From positions 1-8,325 of the forward strand of contig CAAEDU010000067.1 of the NCBI GenBank assembly GCA_900754695.1: a stretch of DNA of 8,325 nucleotides, written 5' to 3'. The stretch is from Clostridia bacterium (GTDB taxonomy: Bacteria; Bacillota; Clostridia; Christensenellales; CAG-917). The notes under the pieces are model-generated. The model searched no databases and was not told where the DNA came from. It saw only the letters and a list, made by a program, of their open reading frames with translations. Below are positions 6,754-8,325 of this stretch, in pieces; within the stretch, counting starts at the first letter, position 1, and every line of letters starts with the position of its first letter. The position numbers and the translations under genes are program-made.

Positions 6754-6780
6754 ATAAAAAGAGGGAGCTTGCGCTCCCTC
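6752..6780 (-). terminator. intrinsic terminator of the hydrolase gene
   Basis: On the minus strand GAGGGAGC (6780-6773), a GCAA tetraloop (6772-6769) and GCTCCCTC (6768-6761) form a perfect 8-bp stem followed by TTTTT (6760-6756). It lies 15 bases after the hydrolase stop codon. Confidence 0.93.
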
Positions 6781-6794
6781 CCGCGACATTTTTT

Positions 6795-7715
6795 TCAGAT
6801 CTTGTGCTCCGCGAAGCGTTTCATGAAGTCTGCGGTGAGCTCGTTGTTCTTCCTCGCCGCCTTGCTCTTCCAGTTGAGGGAGAAGCAATGGTTGTCGATG
6901 AGCGAGGTGGAATGGAACTCTTCCGCGTGCACTCCCTTGTCCGCGAGCAGCTTCATGAGGCCGTCCGCCTGTCCGCCGCAGAAGATGTCCTTCTGCGCAT
7001 GGGTGATGAAGGAGACGGGGAACTCCTCCGTGACGAAAGGCAGCACGCTGCAAAGGTCCTTCCACTCGTAGGAGTCGATCTCATCCTTCCCGATGCCCGC
7101 AAAGTCCTTGAGCAGCTTGCCGCCGAGGTCGAAAGGATATTTGTTTTTGAGAGCGGTGGCGACGTCGTAGATGCCGCAGTTGAGCACTGCTCCGCCGAAT
7201 TTCAGGTCGGTGTGCACCCCCAGCTTGTCCTGCAAAGACTTGCTGATGCAGATGCACGCGAGCATCGCGCCGTAATAGCCGCCCGCGCTGTCGCCGGAGA
7301 CGATCATGCGGTCGAGGTCGAGACCGAGTTTCTCCGCGTTCGCGCCCACCCAGTTGAGCGCCGCGACGAGCTGCTTGTGAGGCACCGGGCACTGATACTC
7401 CGGGCAGAGACCGTAGTTGACGTTCACCACAAAATAGCCCTGCACCGCGGACCAGCGCGAAAGCGCGCGGCGATAGTGCTTGTCGCCCGCCACGAAACCG
7501 CCGCCGTGGATGTAGAAAAGCACGGGCTGCTTCTTGCCGCTCTGCCCCTTGACTCGGTAGGTGTCCAGCTTGCACGCCTCGGGCGAGGACGTGTCATAGA
7601 CGATGTCCGTCTTGATGTCGAACTCGACATCCTTGAACTTGGTCATCTTCCTCTCGTTCTGAAAAGGATTGTACAGTTTATCGATGGCAACAAACAGAAA
7701 ACTTTGCAGACTCAT
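6795..7715 (-). CDS. alpha/beta hydrolase, hormone-sensitive-lipase-type esterase
   Basis: The 306-residue protein shows the HSL/acetyl-esterase pattern: HGGGF (70-74) forms the oxyanion hole, GDSAGG (141-146) carries the nucleophile Ser143, and the likely triad partners are Asp243 in THAQKD and His276 in DNHCF. The order and spacing fit an intact enzyme that hydrolyses short acyl esters of small molecules or sugars in the cytosol; the substrate cannot be read from the sequence. The hydrophobic start (SLQSFLFVAI) is short and not a convincing signal peptide. The frame stays open upstream to 7847, but that longer start would place its first codons over and upstream of a good promoter, while GGAGG (7721-7725) lies five bases before the ATG at 7715. 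The gene is a single unit with its own promoter and terminator. Confidence 0.88.
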   Translation of the reverse strand: MSLQSFLFVAIDKLYNPFQNERKMTKFKDVEFDIKTDIVYDTSSPEACKLDTYRVKGQSGKKQPVLFYIHGGGFVAGDKHYRRALSRWSAVQGYFVVNVNYGLCPEYQCPVPHKQLVAALNWVGANAEKLGLDLDRMIVSGDSAGGYYGAMLACICISKSLQDKLGVHTDLKFGGAVLNCGIYDVATALKNKYPFDLGGKLLKDFAGIGKDEIDSYEWKDLCSVLPFVTEEFPVSFITHAQKDIFCGGQADGLMKLLADKGVHAEEFHSTSLIDNHCFSLNWKSKAARKNNELTADFMKRFAEHKI

Positions 7716-7720
7716 ATCTC

Positions 7721-7725
7721 CCTCC
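7721..7725 (-). promoter_or_regulatory. ribosome binding site that sets the hydrolase start
   Basis: GGAGG on the minus strand with a five-base spacer to ATG 7715 fixes the start. The candidate start at 7847 lies upstream of the promoter at 7763-7791 and would not be in that transcript. Confidence 0.85.
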
Positions 7726-7762
7726 GTATGATCGAACGGCGGCGCATCACCGCCTAAAAGTG

Positions 7763-7791
7763 ATTTTAACACATGTCGATTATATTGTAAA
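7763..7791 (-). promoter_or_regulatory. sigma-A-type promoter of the hydrolase gene
   Basis: On the minus strand TTTACA (7791-7786, five of six matches), a 17-base spacer and TAAAAT (7768-7763, five of six) make a strong promoter. Transcription would start near 7756, about 40 bases before the ATG. The leader holds a small hairpin, GGCGG (7738-7742) with CCGCC (7750-7754). Confidence 0.8.
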
Positions 7792-7803
7792 GAGGATAAA
7801 TCT

Positions 7804-8067
7804 GCGGGGAACCACTTTTGTATCCCGTTCCCCCGCGCCCCCCGCATATGCGCAGGCGGGCATTCTTTCCGACCTTGAAAGAAACAAAAGGGGGTGTTTA
7901 GCTTTCAAGCGGATAAGAAAGATATTCTTCCTTTTGGACGCAAAAGGAAGCGAAAACGGCAAGGGGCTGTTTTCCGAGTCCGCCCCTTGCAACCCGAAAA
8001 CTCCTCACACCCCCACAAACATAATATTTAGAACGAGCGGAACATCCGCCCCCTTATCTAAGGGGGC
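7804..8067. repeat. gene-free stretch with serial inverted repeats
   Basis: No supported gene lies here. Separate hairpins follow one another: 7804-7812 with 7827-7836 (one bulge); TTCTTTC/GAAAGAA at 7863-7883; CTTCCTTTTG/CAAAAGGAAG at 7927-7950, a perfect 10-bp stem with a GACG loop; GCAAGGGGC/GCCCCTTGC at 7959-7990, 9 bp; and GCCCCCTTA/TAAGGGGGC at 8048-8067, 9 bp. None has a T-run placed as in a terminator. The word CAAGCGGATAA occurs at 7906-7916 and 8084-8094. This resembles accumulated palindromic repeat elements or remnants of a structured RNA. Confidence 0.65.
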
Positions 8068-8164
8068 AAAGAGTGACCGTTAGCAAGCGGATAAATAAAT
8101 AAGAAATAAGCGTGTGCAAAAAACATGGTCAAAACAAAAAACAGGACGTAGTTATGCAATTAAG

Positions 8165-8189
8165 GCGGACGGCAAGAAATGCCGTCCGC
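8165..8189. terminator. terminator-like hairpin
   Basis: GCGGACGGCA (8165-8174) and TGCCGTCCGC (8180-8189) form a perfect 10-bp stem with an AGAAA loop. The 3' flank on the + strand (TGTTTGTAAATTTT) is only loosely T-rich and on the minus strand weaker still. No gene in the window needs it. It could end a transcript entering from the right or belong to the repeats around it. Confidence 0.35.
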
Positions 8190-8205
8190 TGTTTGTAAAT
8201 TTTAA

Positions 8206-8281
8206 CTTGACATCGTTGTCAAGGGCGCGAAAAATTTTGCAGGCTTGCCTTGCAAATTTTTTCGACGCTATTCCTTGACAA
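8206..8281. repeat. 66-bp imperfect hairpin with CTTGACA-type ends
   Basis: TTGTCAAGG (8216-8224) pairs with CCTTGACAA (8273-8281). Inside, GCG (8225-8227) pairs with CGC (8266-8268), 8228-8234 with 8258-8264, 8236-8240 with 8252-8256, and AGG (8241-8243) with CCT (8248-8250): about 27 pairs in all. A third copy of the end, CTTGACA (8206-8212), forms a nested palindrome with 8214-8222. No coding capacity. The shape suits a small non-autonomous palindromic or MITE-like element. Confidence 0.65.
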
Positions 8282-8306
8282 AACGGGCGTTCGAATGAGC
8301 TATAAA
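8275..8306 (+). promoter_or_regulatory. weak promoter candidate pointing out of the window
   Basis: TTGACA (8275-8280) and TATAAA (8301-8306) are good boxes, but the 20-base spacing is too long for a normal sigma-A promoter. The -35 also forms the right end of the inverted repeat. The stretch TTGACAAAACGGGCG resembles the apgM promoter (TTGACAAACGGGCG). Any gene served would lie beyond 8325. Confidence 0.25.
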
Positions 8307-8325
8307 CAAATAGCATGGGAGCGCG

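Noticed and set aside
4532..6757. A 741-codon open frame on the + strand covering the two minus-strand operon genes.
   Set aside because: It lies antisense to two genes with clear domains, promoter and ribosome binding sites; its product is a His/Asp/Glu/Leu-rich mixture with no family features. It is a by-product of high GC codon usage.
7716..7847. N-terminal extension of the hydrolase to an upstream start at 7847.
   Set aside because: The extension crosses the promoter and ribosome binding site of the gene and reads as non-family sequence; the ATG at 7715 fits better.
7760..8083. A 107-codon + strand frame and a 70-codon minus-strand frame (7780-7992).
   Set aside because: Both lack ribosome binding sites and family features and run across a series of hairpins and the hydrolase promoter.
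8287..8300. GTTCGAAT, a tRNA T-loop-like word.
   Set aside because: No complementary T-stem or other tRNA arms are found around it.

Overview
The window looks like the chromosome of a GC-rich, low-temperature-neutral Firmicute, most likely an uncultured intestinal Clostridia (Christensenellales-like is a guess). The reasons are strong AAGGGG/GGAGG ribosome binding sites, sigma-A-type promoters, classic intrinsic terminators, an archaeal-type phosphoglycerate mutase of the kind found in Clostridia, a YdbT-like PH-domain protein, and stand-alone condensation-domain and HSL-esterase genes. No phage, transposase, CRISPR or rRNA/tRNA gene was found.

Layout, left to right. Positions 1-300 hold no convincing protein gene but several strong long-range stems with purine-rich unpaired stretches on the + strand; this is a candidate structured RNA that I cannot assign to a family. 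Next is apgM (306-1517, minus), divergent across a 193-bp promoter region from a large GH127/DUF1680-like gene (1711-3630, plus). A promoter at 3679-3707 leads into a small two-helix membrane protein with a bacterial PH domain (3727-4296, plus), closed by a good terminator at 4315-4345. From 4356 to 4570 lies a dense array of hairpins, including one 15-bp stem and three tandem GGGGTNNAGGGGC units.

Three minus-strand genes follow: an HSL-type alpha/beta hydrolase (6795-7715) with its own promoter and terminator; then, from a second promoter, a condensation-domain-like acyltransferase (5402-6685); and, 42 bp after it with no terminator between, a four-helix membrane protein of unknown function (4571-5359). 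The acyltransferase and membrane protein form a likely two-gene operon. The hydrolase is a separate unit in the same direction; a shared job in making and breaking an ester or amide is plausible but not shown.

Positions 7792-8325 carry no supported gene. They are filled with inverted repeats, ending in a 66-bp imperfect hairpin and a possible promoter pointing out of the window.

The most notable points are: the GH127-like protein, which seems to have lost all the cysteines and the glutamate that define the family's catalytic and zinc site; the unassigned RNA-like region at 1-300; the acyltransferase / membrane protein / esterase neighbourhood; and the two hairpin-rich intergenic regions.
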